A DNA stretch of 64,000 bases from Yamagishiella unicocca (lineage: Eukaryota > Chlorophyta > Chlorophyceae > Chlamydomonadales > Volvocaceae). Position 1 is the stretch's first letter; each line of letters begins with the position of its first letter. Where the stretch lies: NCBI GenBank assembly GCA_003116995.1, contig BDSL01000083.1, positions 2,501-66,500 on the forward strand, given 5' to 3'. Shown here piece by piece: positions 23,476 through 35,700 of this stretch. The position numbers were made by a program, and so were the translations under genes. The notes under the pieces are model-generated. The model saw only the letters and a program-made list of their open reading frames with translations, was not told the origin of the DNA and searched no databases.

Positions 23476-24816
23476 TCATTTGCTGAGGTTACGCAACAAG
23501 GAGCGCACCGCACTGAAGCCACCTCGCTCCCCCTCCCCCTCCTGGGTTTCCCGCTGCATCATCATGTGCAACGCATCCGCATCCAGCGACTCCTTCCGTT
23601 CCCGCTTTTCAAGCTGCCGCAGGCTTAGCGCAAACTGCGCGACTGCCTTGCCTAGCATATAATGGCCGGGCTTCAACTCCTTCCAGGAACTGCGGCCTGA
23701 CTCATTGCTAGGTAGCCGCTCCAGCGAGTTAGTATACTGGACACCGCCGTCCTCATCGATCTTGTAGAACAGCGGTTCCGAGCCGGAGGGATCACGCGCC
23801 GCGAAGGCCTGCTTCTTGCTGCTGTCGTACAGTACGAAAGCATACTGCCCCTGCAAAGCATGTCACGTGGCAATGTGCGGATCGAGTTGCTTGCCCGGTC
23901 GACCGCAAGCAGGTGTTGACCACGAGTGCCGCGCGAATGTAACACGTGTTGAGGCAAGGTGTGTTGCTGCTGCTTTAGCCTCTTGGTCTTTGCAGCGCAC
24001 GCAAGGCGACACGAACATGCAATCTAGCCGGAGTCGCTTCTGCAGCCCCACGCACCTGCAGTTCGGACAGCATGAGCAACTCTCGCCCATTATCGAAATC
24101 TTTGTATAGGTCCAAGAGGCACGCGGTCGTCAATGCGCCTGTTCCAGCCTCCCCGGAAACAGCCGGGCCGTTCCGTGAGAACTCCCTTCTCCTTGATCGC
24201 AGCTCTGCCGTAAGAGAGAGGAGGTAAAGTTATACGGAAGCGATTCACGCTAGCTCACGTTGGGCACAGTGGGCACAACGACTACCTGCTCACCGTGCAG
24301 GTTGCTGAGCGTTCCGAAAAATACGACGATGGAGTCCTTGGAGTGCTGCACATACGGCGTCACGCGGACGAGTTGCTCTGTGATCGTTTGTACGCCTGGC
24401 TGCACGGTGAAACCACCTGCATTGATGAGCGGCAAGTCGACAAGTTGGCATTATTGCGAGAGGAAGCGTAGACTCTGCACAGAGATTGTGGTATCGAGCA
24501 GGACGCGTGCAGCTGTCAATCGGCTCGCCGCACCTCCTGGATAGATGAACTTCTGGACCTGGGGTTGTGGGGTTGACGTCGGTACTTGGTGCGCTTGGGA
24601 GCGCCGCGCGGTCGCCTCCGCGTACCTACCAAAGCACCAGGAAAGCGATGGACAGTCAGGAAAGGCAAACAGCACCGAGCATTCGCCTTCGCGTACGGCA
24701 TAAGCGACCGCTGCGGCGGCCGACCCTGTGGCCGATAGTAGCATCTCGGTCCGATGATCGTGATAAAACACGCTCAGGGACCATACATATGCGAGAACCG
24801 TGGCCGCTTCTGCTTC
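23476..24816 (-). CDS. Wali7/TSJT1-like class II glutamine amidotransferase-like protein
   Basis: This family (DUF3700, aluminium-induced/stem-specific proteins) shares the N-terminal-nucleophile fold of asparagine synthetase but lacks the synthetase half; its substrate is unknown. Exons: 24816-24630 (5' boundary and start uncertain; an ATG lies at 24744), 24416-24294, 24204-24056, 23850-23476. All junctions are phase-compatible. Diagnostic stretches are SIVVFFGTLSNLHELR, then LDLYKDFDNGRELLMLSELQ, then GQYAFVLYDSSKKQAFAARD, followed by SEPLFYKIDEDGGVQYTNS and ELKPGHYMLG. These match the family order F-x-G-x-L-x-N-L, G-K-F-A-F-V-L-Y-D and gate/strand motifs. The C-terminus ends in a charged helix after the core. 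The N-terminal portion does not align clearly with the usual family start, so the first exon may be wrong. Confidence 0.72.
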
Positions 24817-25707
24817 CTAGTCGGAGTGAATAAGCGGCGGGTGAACAACCGCTGCGTACAGGCTATCCCCACCTGTCCAGGCGCTCGTTGACGGCTTGGT
24901 CGACAGTGGACCGTGAGCCAAGAAGGCTTCCAAAGAGCGACGGCGTCCTGTGCGAGTAGAGCAAGTTAAGCATAAATTGCCAACCCTAGGTGTTCCCACA
25001 TAACAAGCTCACAGGCATCCACTCTCACTTTGGAACGTAGCAGAAGAAGCTGCCAGAATGCGACGCCAACATTCACGAGACCGTCGTGGATAGTTCAGAC
25101 CGGCCTGGCACTCAGGCCTTGGAACGCTCTGGCCTAAAGACAAGCCTAATTAAAGAGAAGACCAGTTGTCTGATTACGTTGTATGTACCTTACGAATGTT
25201 CAATCCTGTAAGACGGGCTAGGACGGCATAACTTCTCGTCAGTACTGCAGTGACCTTTGCGCCAAACTGTTCCTTCATAGGATTTGTAACATTTTGTGAG
25301 TTTTTGTCCATCCTTTGATTTTACATTGTCCATAAGGAATCAAAACGCCACTCGCTCAGCTCTGAAAGGACGGAACCTTCTGAGGGCCGACTTGTGTGAG
25401 GCTGGCTCCGGTATCCAAACCCAAATTGTGGGAGGTGCTTAGCAGCAAGGCGCGGGACTGGGCGTCATGGATGACAGGTGCTCGATGTCCCCTTGTCCTT
25501 GTTTACTAGTCTCTCACCCCGCTGACAGTGATTTTCGTGGATCTTCAGGCGTGCCAAGAGAGGATTGCGGTCTAGAAACGCCGAACGAAGCGAGGTTTGT
25601 TTGCGGATGGCGAGGGTCAAATGTAACGATAGCCATAAGGGCACGCCGTCGCCTTGCGTGCTTCTAAGGTTATCCATGACTTCGGCTGAACATCTTCATT
25701 GCATCAG
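24817..25707. other. divergent intergenic region with possible unplaced 5' exons
   Basis: This lies between a minus-strand and a plus-strand gene and should contain both promoters. A minus-strand stretch near 24954-24882 reads as TPSLFGSLLGSRSTVDQAVN followed by ERLDR and a GTGGGG donor, so it may be a coding exon, but its phase does not join the next exon. The first exon of the HARE-HTH gene must also lie here or just upstream and was not identified. Confidence 0.35.
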
Positions 25708-28700
25708 GATGAGAAGGGAGTCCGTGCAGCCGCCGTCCCAGCGTCAGGAGGTGGAGGAATCTTCAAGTCCGCAGCGGTTGCAGTGCTCCGGCAGCACCGC
25801 AAGCTCATGACGACTGGCGATATAACGAGGTATAACAGGAGGCCCTACGCATGGCATTTATCGCTGCATGAAGCTTGCCGGTTTCCCACTGGCCCACGGA
25901 CCGCAGTAGTTCAATTTCCCGACGCTTGAGTTGCAACCCAATGGAGCGGGTTTAGGGGTAGAAGTGGCTGATTCCGGGTAGAAGTGGCTGCGGTGGCTTG
26001 GTTCCAAAAGGACCAACTCCTCTCTGCCAAGTGCCTCCGTCCACGTACCCCGCCTTCCCCTGTTGATTAGGCTTGCGGTGGAGATGGGCCTGCTGAAATG
26101 TCAGGGCAAGACACCCGAGGCTACTATGGCTTCCGCATTGTATACCGATGTCAAGCGTAAACTGCAGAAGTCCTTGTTTACCAGGTACGAATATGCGTGT
26201 GCATCTGTAAGTGTTCAGATGTTCAATTGCTGAGGCGAAACGTATTAGTTAGGCGAAACGTATTAGTTAGGCTTCAACCTGGCGAAAGCACCTCTGGTTC
26301 ATGACAGAGTGCGTCGTGGTATGCTGGGTTTGACCACTCACTACGAGCAGTGCCTGACACATGGCTACAAGGAACTGATAACCGCTGGCCGTGCACCTGC
26401 AGGCCGCAGGAGGGGCTTTTTGGACTGCGTGAATGGCTTGATGAGGGTTATTACCCGGAAGGCTGGGTAGGGCCGCCTGACGGGCTGGGCCTAGCCCCCT
26501 TCAAGCGCCGCAACAACGCGGGCACTCATCAGGGAAGCGGTGCAGGACTAGCACCCACCGCAAAAGCCGGCCGGCAAGGGGTGAGTGGTGGCCGGGTGCA
26601 CGTATGTCAGGTGACTGGCACCCTCAACCTTAGGGTGCAGTTCATTATTTGTGACGAGCCAGAAAGGCTAGGGCCCTCAGGAAGGTACCGGGAGTCATCG
26701 GATTGCCGTACAGGCGGTTAAGACGCACGTGGCATGGTTTTCCGTGCGGTACACTGCAGCTCCTTGGCGTTGACAGCGCCAGGGTTACGGCGGATGGTGC
26801 GCCGTGCACGTGCCGCCCCTGTGCGCGCATCCTGTAGTACCCCGGATCGTCTATACCGGGCCCAAATCAGGACAGATTGCGCGCAGCGCTCAAGTTTTCC
26901 TCGCATGCATTCCCATGTGCTTGCCTGCTCTGCCGCCGGCTGGTTCGGGTCGCAGGTACGCACGGGGCCGGGGCGGTCATCCAAGTCACGCGCTGCACGA
27001 TCGTGGCGCAACGCAGCCAGCGACGCGGATGACGACGACTTGATGGACGACGACGACGAGCCGCTGATGACTGGCAGGTCGATGCCAGGCTCGTCAGCAG
27101 CTGTACACGGCGGCGGCTTGGCCTCTGCCTTTGCGGCCGCAGGGGATGACGACGACGTGGATGATGCGATGGGCGAAGGGGAAGAGGTGGACGTGGAGGA
27201 GGAGCCGGAGGACGGCGACGATGTCTTGATGGAAGAGGGGCAGGACGAGCGACGATATGGCACCGATGAAGCGGAAACCGGCGCAGGCGTGTACGATGAA
27301 CAGCAGGCGGCGAGCACGAGGGAGGGGGTGAGTGGTGCGCCCAGGCAGGGGAGGACAAAGCCGTACCCGGGGCGGCGCGATCCATCGGCATTTATCGGAC
27401 AACGTGCAGTTTATGCTAGCGACAGTACGTGGGTCTCCAGTCTGCTAGCATGTTGCCGCGTCCCTTTTGTGCGCCATGTTGGCTCACGTTGGGCGAGTCG
27501 TGTCCTTCTCACACGCGGTGATAATGCATGGTGTCTGCCCATCCTTCGCCGTCGTGCCCTCCGTGCCGCCAACTGCAGGGAGGTGGCCGTGGCCAGCACC
27601 ACCAGCCCGCGGCGTCTCCGGGGCTCAGCGGAGCCCGACGTGGTGCCCGGGGTCGCAGCGGCGGCGGCGCTAGTGAGGGCGGGATGCCGCAGGATGAGTG
27701 CCTCTCACCCCTGCACATGCTGGGGGAGGCGGCGGCAAGTGAAAGCGTGGGCGACATGGTAAGGGCGACAGTGAGGGTCCAGCTGAATATGTTGCCTGTT
27801 GCTGCTGTGTGCACAAAGAGTGTGGCCAGCAGTTGAGACTGAGCACGGAGACACAGGTCGCGCATCCTTCCCTGGGCGACCGGTGTGGCGAGTCGTCTAT
27901 GTTGCTGCTGCAGGGTATGGACGTAGATGACCAAGTCACTGCGCCGGCACTGCCCGCAACGCATTAGAAGCTTAAAGTTTTATCGGGCCTCGAACCATGT
28001 TCACTGCTAAGCTTGCGATTGCCGCCGCAACGCAGGCTGGTGAGCAGCACGGGACACCGCCTTCTAAGCGGAAACGCCCCTCCAGCATTACAGTGCCGGA
28101 TCGGGGGGGCGCGCTGGGCGGCGTGGAGGGTGCCACGCCGAAGTCTCCCTACGAGGACAGCCTTGCGGCGCTGCACGAAATCGCAACCAGTCCCTCCACC
28201 TTTGAGCTGACTTCAGTGCGTGAGCCGCAGCGAGGGGACCGTGAGGCCGTCAGCGGAGGAGGGCGGGGGAGCTCGTACGCCGAGGGTGCCAGTGCCGGCA
28301 GCGGGAAGGTGGGCCGGACGCGGCCCCGCTTGCACGTGGACGTGCCGGCTCAAGGAGGAGACCTAGGTGGTGGCCCAGGCAGCCGTCGCGACAGCGGCAC
28401 ACCGGGCACGACTCTGCTCACAGATAACCTAATGCTTCAGGTGCGGAGCGTGGTGGAAAGGGGGTTGGAGGGCTTCAACTTTGCATCCATGCAGGGCCTT
28501 GCACAGCGGCTGGACTAGTGCTCGTGCTGCCTCACTCCTGGTCTGCCAGCGTGAGCGTCAATTCCTGTCTTTCACTCTGTCGGTTGCTGGTTTCTGACCC
28601 GCATAGCCATTCCACACCATCGCTGCTCCGTGTGTGCTGCCTGGGGCCCGTGCAGGGAGAGACTACACCCGCCATTCTTCTCCAGGCTTCACCCGTCACC

Positions 28701-30195
28701 ACAGCAAACGGCCAGCAGGCCATGATGCTGCGACAGGCTCCCGTGCTCGTGACGCTGCCGCCAGCGCTGGCGTCACCGTCCGCGTCAGCTGGCGGCCAAC
28801 TGGACACCCCAGCGCTGCTCCACGTGCAGCTTCCGGGCGGGGCGCCTTCGGAACTCATGCAGACGACCCTCATAACCCCGACCGGACAGCAATTGACACC
28901 GTTCCGGCCGCATCCGGGAGGCCGCGGGGGGCTCAAGGTTGGTATCGGATGTCTTGGATCGCCGTTAGGTCTTCGTCTAGCCTAGGAGCATCATGCATGA
29001 AGCAGGCGGGTGAGAGTGCATGGGCGGTTCGTCAGTCTTGGCGTGCTGGGGGCGTACACATAGTTTATGGGATGTACGTTCCGGACGTGGCCACTTGTGA
29101 CTCAAGGCGCGCACATTACAAATATGTCCGGGGTGGGCGCCGAGGGGGCCGCAAGCCCTCCTCGCGAGTAGTCACTTCTGTCTTCCGCTTCGTGATAAAC
29201 AAGGGTATCGCACCTGCTATTTGGAATGCCATCACCCAGCATTGCATGGCATCTCCCCCTGATTGCAGACGGATGTCGGTCCGGCGACATCTCGGCCTCC
29301 GGGTCGCCGTGTCAGCTTCTCAGGCCAGGTGGGCATCCTGGGCCCTCCGTCTACCTCCGGGGCACCTCTTCACCAGCCCCTCCAGCCTCCCGGACATGTA
29401 CCAGGAGGCGCTGGCGCGGGTGGCCCGGTGCAAGGAGGGGTTGCTTCGGGAGGCCACGTCTGGCCGCCCCGAATGACGCCTGAGCAGGTCGAGACCGAGC
29501 TGGCGGAGATCACCCGGGTCCAAACTGTGGTAGAGCGGCTGGAGTCCAAGCTAGGCAACACGCACCCGCAGGTGCGGTCTGGTGGGGTACGCGCAGCGAC
29601 ATTTATAAAGCCTTGCTCCGTGGCCTTTCACTGTTTTGGCTCACACAACGCCGGACTACTTCAAGAGTCACCGCACTCTAGAGTGTGACAGGCTCATTCA
29701 AAGCCAGGGGAGAAAACCAATGTAGTGCCGCAATGGATGCAGGTTGGCAAGGCGTGGCTGGCGCTCTCCCGCATGTACCAGTACGTGGGCGAGGTGGAGC
29801 GCATCAATGGCGCCAGCTGCATGAGCAACTTGGCCAAAGGCGCCGAGGCGTTGAGGCGCGCGTGGGCAGTCTGTCGCGGCTGCGCTGACAGCTGCGGAGC
29901 ATCGCTGCTGTGCGAGGGTTCGTTCCGCTACCTCACAGCGCGCACGAACGAGGCTGCGCTGGAATCAGAGGCGGGTGCTGGGGCCCAAAGAGCTGCCCAT
30001 AAAGGGAAACCGACTGATGACATGGAGGGATGGGCCACGGCGGCGGCTGGTAACGCGAATGCAGTATCCAATGTTGGCACAGGAGGGCAGCAGCAACAGC
30101 ACCAAGAACTGGCATTACCAGGCGTGGGATCGCAAAGCATACCGAGTGGGGGAGAGGAGACGGCAAGGCAGCCCGCTGTCGCGGTCCAGGGGTAG
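25708..30195 (+). CDS. HARE-HTH domain nuclear protein with acidic region
   Basis: Exons: 25708-25829, 26071-26184, 26403-26580, 26956-27327, 27579-27758, 28036-28440, 28656-28937, 29269-29571, 29743-30195, all phase-compatible; the 5' exon is not identified. Exons 1-3 encode a HARE-HTH winged helix: AAVAVLRQHRKLMTTGDITR, LAVEMGLLKCQGKTPEATMA, SALYTDVKRK and PQEGLFGLREW. The domain (HB1, ASXL, restriction endonuclease HTH) is found in chromatin and DNA-modification proteins and is thought to bind DNA or read its modification. A strongly acidic Asp/Glu stretch follows (about 27023-27240), then a basic SKRKRPSS signal for nuclear import near 28065, a Gln/Thr/Pro-rich region like an activation domain, and helices resembling a TPR pair (LGNTHPQVGKAWLALSRMYQ). 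A chromatin or transcription role is inferred. A 9-bp microexon near 27916 (GMD) cannot be excluded. Confidence 0.74.
25956..25990. repeat. 15-bp direct repeat in intron 1 of the HARE-HTH gene
   Basis: GGGTAGAAGTGGCTG occurs at 25956-25970 and 25976-25990. Confidence 0.8.
26233..26268. repeat. 18-bp tandem duplication in an intron
   Basis: AGGCGAAACGTATTAGTT is repeated perfectly twice, within the intron between 26184 and 26403. Confidence 0.9.
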
Positions 30196-30257
30196 GAGGT
30201 GACCTACCTCCCGGTGCACTGCGTCGTTGGTTATCCTGGTGAAACCGGGTGATAGTC

Positions 30258-30262
30258 TGTAA
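30258..30262 (+). terminator. TGTAA poly(A) signal of the HARE-HTH gene
   Basis: TGTAA followed directly by a run of A, 63 bases after the stop codon ending at 30195. This is a good chlorophyte-type 3' end candidate. Confidence 0.6.
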
Positions 30263-31620
30263 AAAAAAAGGAAGAGTCGTGGGGGTCATGCGTTGTTGGC
30301 ATGACTTAAACTGGGATTTGGTTTGTGTATTTGTATATGTGAGCACGCTGTGCAAGGCCCTGCACTGTCCTTTAGAAAATTTGCGTCAGGCTGGCTGCAC
30401 TGCATCCAGATGGTTGACGCCGGTGGCACGGTGGATTCAACTGCTTGGGAGGGCGACAATCGCGGGCAATAGGGTACGCCTTTCGACATACCTGTGCATA
30501 GCAATGACGTGTTCATCAGAGGCTGTTCCGTGCGCGTGGCAAGTCCAAGATGACGTTTTTACTATACGGCAATAACAGGTTAGCCTGAGGGCCCTTGAGG
30601 GATTGATGAAAGGCAGCTACGTTACCTGGCGGATGTGAGCTGGCGGATGTGAGCGTTAACTTGTTAGAAGCATAGGATCAGTGCATTTTACCAGGCAAAC
30701 AATTTTCTGAATTTCTTGCACGAAGGTGTACGTAGCTTCGACACGTACTACCATTGCCTCGACTACTGCCAAAGACGGCCCTGGTCTGGTGGGCCTCATG
30801 GCCCTTATCAATAACGCTTGAGGTTTTCGTGCAGGCCCGGCTTCACCCTAGTAGTGTGGATGTTACAGTTCGCCCCAACCTTTACCGGCAGACCTTGCTT
30901 GATGTAATTTTTTAAATTGAGCGGCACGCACGCCCACAGTTGCAAAATAGGTAACTACAGTACGACGTAGTCCGGTATGCGAGGCCAGCCGCAGCTGCTG
31001 GACCCGTTACGTTTTTCAACCCCAACGGCCCGATATGAAGAACAATGGCAGCGGAAAGCACGGTGTTTACTGAAGCACGCATGTCTCTCAACCGCATCCC
31101 TTAATGGTAATCCTCCACCCGGGAGGTATGGGACCTATGTATGGGTAAAGCTGCTACATCAGTTGGTAAAGCACATGCTCATTGTGTTGAGCATACCGCA
31201 GGCACGCACCCCGCCCGCGTTTCTGTCGCAGCGGCACCACATATGACACATTGAATTAATACTACATTGTCCTGGACACGACTGAAATCAATGATGGTAT
31301 ACGTTACTACGTGCGGGCACCCCCCACACACTTTTCGTAACACCTGGCGCAATAAGCGTGTAAACATTCAAGGTGGAACATGAGCTATGTTGTTAATAAA
31401 GCAATGTGAATTGAAAAGGGCTATATCCTGGACCTACACGTCTGGCATGGACGAGACCACATAGCAGTTTATTAGCGGAACCGCAGTGTCGACACACAGC
31501 ATGTCCCTGTGGTTCAAACAAGTCCATTTAGGCTGTTCGGGTTAATGCGCAATCGTTGAAAGGACATGGCACACACACCACCTGGGCATAGAGGCTACCT
31601 ACAGCTGGGAGCACGCGCGC
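30263..31620. other. convergent intergenic region
   Basis: No coding feature is supported. It lies between two converging genes. A 14-bp tandem repeat (CTGGCGGATGTGAG, 30626-30653) is present. A minus-strand TGTAA occurs near 30863, far from the giant gene's stop at 31621. Confidence 0.4.
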
Positions 31621-32708
31621 CTATCCCGCCAGACCCCATGGCTGGATCTTCGACAGTGCGGCGGACGCCCAAGCTTCGAGTTGCTGGTCTAGGTACCCGT
31701 CCAAGATCGCCTGCATGGGCCGCAGTCGTGGGGCAAGGCTCACCAGCATCTGCGCCCTGCTTAACATCTCCTCCGCGGCAGCTGACGCTGCCATGGCATC
31801 CCTCCGCAGCTTCTCCACCTGCTTCACCCACCCTTCAGCCGCACGACTGTACTTGTTCGCCGCCGCAGCGTCACCAGTAGCGCGTTGTGCAACCATCTTG
31901 GAGCGTGCACGGGCTACGGACAGCTGCGCTGCGTCCAACTACGTGGGTCACACCGGTGAGGGAATGATTAGCGCACAAGGGCACCTCCTGCATGTTCACA
32001 TTGCTGCGTCTTTCCCTGTGTTGGCTTCAGGTCGACATTCACGCAGTGCAGGACCAGCAGCACCGCCACGCAGAATCTTACCTGAGCCTGCAGCAATGTC
32101 TGCTGTACCGCCCACTCAGAAGCGATTTCACACACTGCCGCCGCAGCCTCATCCATGCTGCGAGCGAACGGCCCCATCTGCAGCTCAAGGTGTTCCTTTG
32201 CACTCTGCACTCCTCGTGCCGCCTCCTGTGCCAGGTCTTCACCACGCCGTGCATGCGCGCGGGCAGCAGACAAGCAGACGCCCGGTGGGTGTCCAGCTCT
32301 CAGCAACCTGTCGAAGTCCCCGGTGGGCTCCGCTGATTGGACGCTGAACCCTGTGCTCACGACTGGCTGCCGCCCTTGCAGTTTTCCCAATCCGCCACTG
32401 GCAATGTTGGAATCTCGCCGCCCGAACACAGCTGCTTGCATGGCCTCGCACAACAGCAGGTCCATGGCCTGCACCAGCTCCTGGTGCGACGCCAGCTCCT
32501 GCTCCGAAGCCCGTTGCAGGCATTCAAGCGTCCGTGAGCATTGAGTGCTCTCCGCAGAGAGCCGCTCAGCCAGCTCCTGTAGTGTCCGCGCCTGGGCTGC
32601 AAGCTCGACGGCGCGCTCGCCCAGTGTGGCTGACTGCTCTGCCGCCGACTGCGACTTCATCATGGCGGCGGCGTGAGCAGCGGCGTCTTCCAGGGCCCCA
32701 AACCGGAC
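31621..32708 (-). other. giant gene, exons 59-60 (C-terminus)
   Basis: Exons 32708-32082 (209 aa) and 31938-31621 (105 aa plus TAG). Both are coiled coil at first (RTLQELAERLSAESTQCSRT; KYSRAAEGWVKQVEKLRRDA). The protein ends LEAWASAALSKIQPWGLAG. Exon 60 begins after a TAG acceptor, an allowed but less common dinucleotide context. Confidence 0.8.
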
Positions 32709-35700
32709 CTGGAGGTTTTGGAAAGAAAGGCATTTGAAAAATGACACATGATTAGCAAGAACGAACCCTGGTCCATTCCATGCCATTAATTAACCACGAA
32801 CCCTGGTCCAATCCATGCCATCTAACTAACCACCACCGTAGTACACGGGCGTTAATAAACCTTTTGGAGGCATGGATACAGCGATCTAGCCGTCACCAGT
32901 AGCGGTGTGAGGATATCTTCAACCATTCAGCGCACCTTAAGCTTTCCACTGCGCCTTGACGCCTTGGAGAAAAGCCGCTGGCTCTGCTGTTGAAGCCCCG
33001 CCACTGTGGCCTGCAATGCAGCTACCTGTTGCACTAGCTCGCCATGCAATCGCTCCAAGGATTGCACGACTCCGCACGCAGCGACCATACAATGAGGCAG
33101 CCGCGGCACCAGGTGCCGCAGCAGCTCGCTGGCCTCTTTCAAAGCTGCGGAAACGTCCGGAGAAGCCGAGGTGCAGGTGGAGGCTGCTGCCAGGAGGTGC
33201 AAGCGTTCGCCCATGACTGTTGCACGATGCGCCATGGCCTTTTGCCGAGACAGCCCCACGCGGTGGCGCTCCATGGCAGCATCCAGATGCCCCACACGCT
33301 GCTGCCATTTTGCCGCTGCTGTTGACACTGCTTCCGCTTCCAAAAGGCGCCCGCCAGAGTGCGCCTTGAGCTCTTCCGCCTGAAGCATCTGCAGCTGAGC
33401 ATGGCAGCGCTGCCATTGCCGCTCCAGGTGCTGCATGAAGCTCTCATGCATATGCTGGGCGCGCTGGTAGTGAAGGGCAGCGGTTGACCACATGTCCAGC
33501 AGGACTGACGCCGTGGTGGGGTCGAGGTCGTCGGGGAGAGGAAGGCGCGCCATCACAAGCGCCTCAGGTTGGGCTGCGGTGATAGGGGTAACCGTCTCCA
33601 TGGGCGGCTGCCTTGTGCTGGCAGGCTTCGCGCGACTTGTGGTGACGGGTTTGACCACCCGTGGGACACCACTGGCCACCTCTAATGGAGCACTGCCCTC
33701 ACCATACTTCTGATCAAGCCCCAGCAACATTTCACCAGTAAATGGCTGAGCACGTGTGGTGGTACGCTTCAAAGCTGCAGGAAGGCTTAAGCCCATACCA
33801 CTGCTGCTGGGTGGCGCGAGCGTGCTACTTGTTGAGCTGGCATCACCGCCGGGCAAGGACCATTCTCCCTCGTGGCCGTCAGCTCCAACGGCAGAGCCTG
33901 GCGCGCTCGCTGGTGGGGGGAGTACTGATGGCCTGTTGACACCCGGCGTGTTGTCTACATCACGTGTACCTGACACCACCTTACGCTCTGGATGCGTTGT
34001 ACTTGAAGCAAGTGTAGACGGGGCGGCCTCTATCCTCTGAGTGTCAGATAGTACTGAGCTGCCCTTGTCGGCAGCTACAAGACCAGCCGCGGTTGCATTA
34101 AAGGGCGGTCGTGCTGGGCTGTGTGCAGCAGTCCATGGATCGGGAGCGAAAGCATAGCTCGCGGAAGGCACCAGAGCTGTGGACGCACCGACTTGTTCGA
34201 TGGGTTCATGAGGAAAGGACGACTGGGGCCCTTCAGCATGTGAGGATGATCGCGAGGCCAGCACAGCCGCTGCCGCCTTGGCACGGGCCACAGTTGCCGC
34301 TGCCATTGCCACAAGCTCAGCATCAATGTCACCGTCTCCTATGTCAGTCTGCGACCGCGGCTCCCCGTGGTTGACACGGCTTGCATGCTGATGCATCACG
34401 GGCTCCCCACTAGGCTTGTCCGCGGACGGCAAGAGGTCGACAGGAGCATCCAAACTGGTGCTGGTGATCCCATTGGCACCACTGCCTTGCCTGTCATTGA
34501 GCTTCGGTTCTTCAGCAATCCCTGACAGGGACATCGTTGGTGTTGCATTGTAGTCCAGTATCTGTAAGCGGTCGTCCTGGTAATGATACTTGTTCCAGTC
34601 ATGCTGTAGCTGCAAGCCCGAAAGCAGCCTGCTGGGCGCTTCAGCGGTTGAAGGGATGGCCAACGGCTCGTCTGGGGCCAAATCGACTTCCGTAGTCACC
34701 TGGATTCCATTGCTGCAGCTAGCGTGTGACCACCGTCCCTCCAGTCGCGAGCTGGTCAGCGTTCTGCAGGTAGCATCTGCTTCCACTCGAGACAACGACA
34801 CGGCAGCTGGCATGAACGACTCATCTTTGACATGTTCTATCCGCCTTATGGCTGCAGGCGGGCGGCTGCTTTCTGCCCACTGCGCTTTGAAAGCTTCGGC
34901 CTGAGCTGTGCTTTCGTCCAACAGCTGTGCTGCCGTACTGTCCAGTTGTTGCACCTGCTGCAGCATCCGTTCCTCCTCCGCCAGAAGTTGGTCGTGCTCG
35001 GCCAGCAGCACTGCGGTCGCTGCATCTTGATCTTCCTTCGCGGTTGGGTACAGTGGCGTTGTGTCCAATTGGCCGGCCGCTTCAGCCATGCCATTGCGTC
35101 TTGGGCTCCGGCTGCTCTTGGACACGGTCCTTTCGCCGCATGACCGACTCGTGGCAAGCACATGTGCGCCGCTCCCCGAAGTTGTGCCAAGCACGTCGAG
35201 CCGGCGTCCTAGCGCCTGTTCCCGTGCACGCCTTGCCTTCTGTATGAAATCCAGGCTCGCTTGCAAACACGCCTCCGCTTGCATGCAGCAATCCAGTGAA
35301 GGAGCCAGCATGAGGGTAGTGACGTGCTGCTGTGACAACTGTTTGCAAGCGGCCAGCAGAGATGTAGCTTCGTCCGTCGTCATGCTGGGGCTGGCGTCCA
35401 ATTCTGCAGCGATGCCAAAGCGCGCCATGTCTAGGAAGCTTTCGCTGGCCCGACACAGCAGCCTGTTCTGCTGCTCGAGACAAGGGACCTGCACGGATGC
35501 CAGGAGCGGTAATCATATTGTCAATTAGGGGACGCAGATGACGCCTGCGAAACTAAAGAAGTTGGAAGGTTGACATACAGTAAACGATTCAAATAACCAG
35601 ACGCCCCGATGCCATGGATCCCTACAAAAAGATCCTGCCGTGTTGTGTGAATCCTAGCTTAGGCCCCTCGAAGCATTCTCCCGGACCCCACTTCTGGACC

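Noticed and set aside
27916..27966. Possible alternative end of the HARE-HTH gene (GMDVDDQVT, stopping at TAG)
   Set aside because: Exons downstream (28036-30195) keep phase 0 with the exon ending at 27758 and read as one protein with a proper poly(A) signal, so a direct join is preferred.
33492..34904. Several plus-strand frames opposite exon 58 of the giant gene
   Set aside because: Antisense shadows of the 2,553-bp coding exon, with composition mirroring the sense codons.
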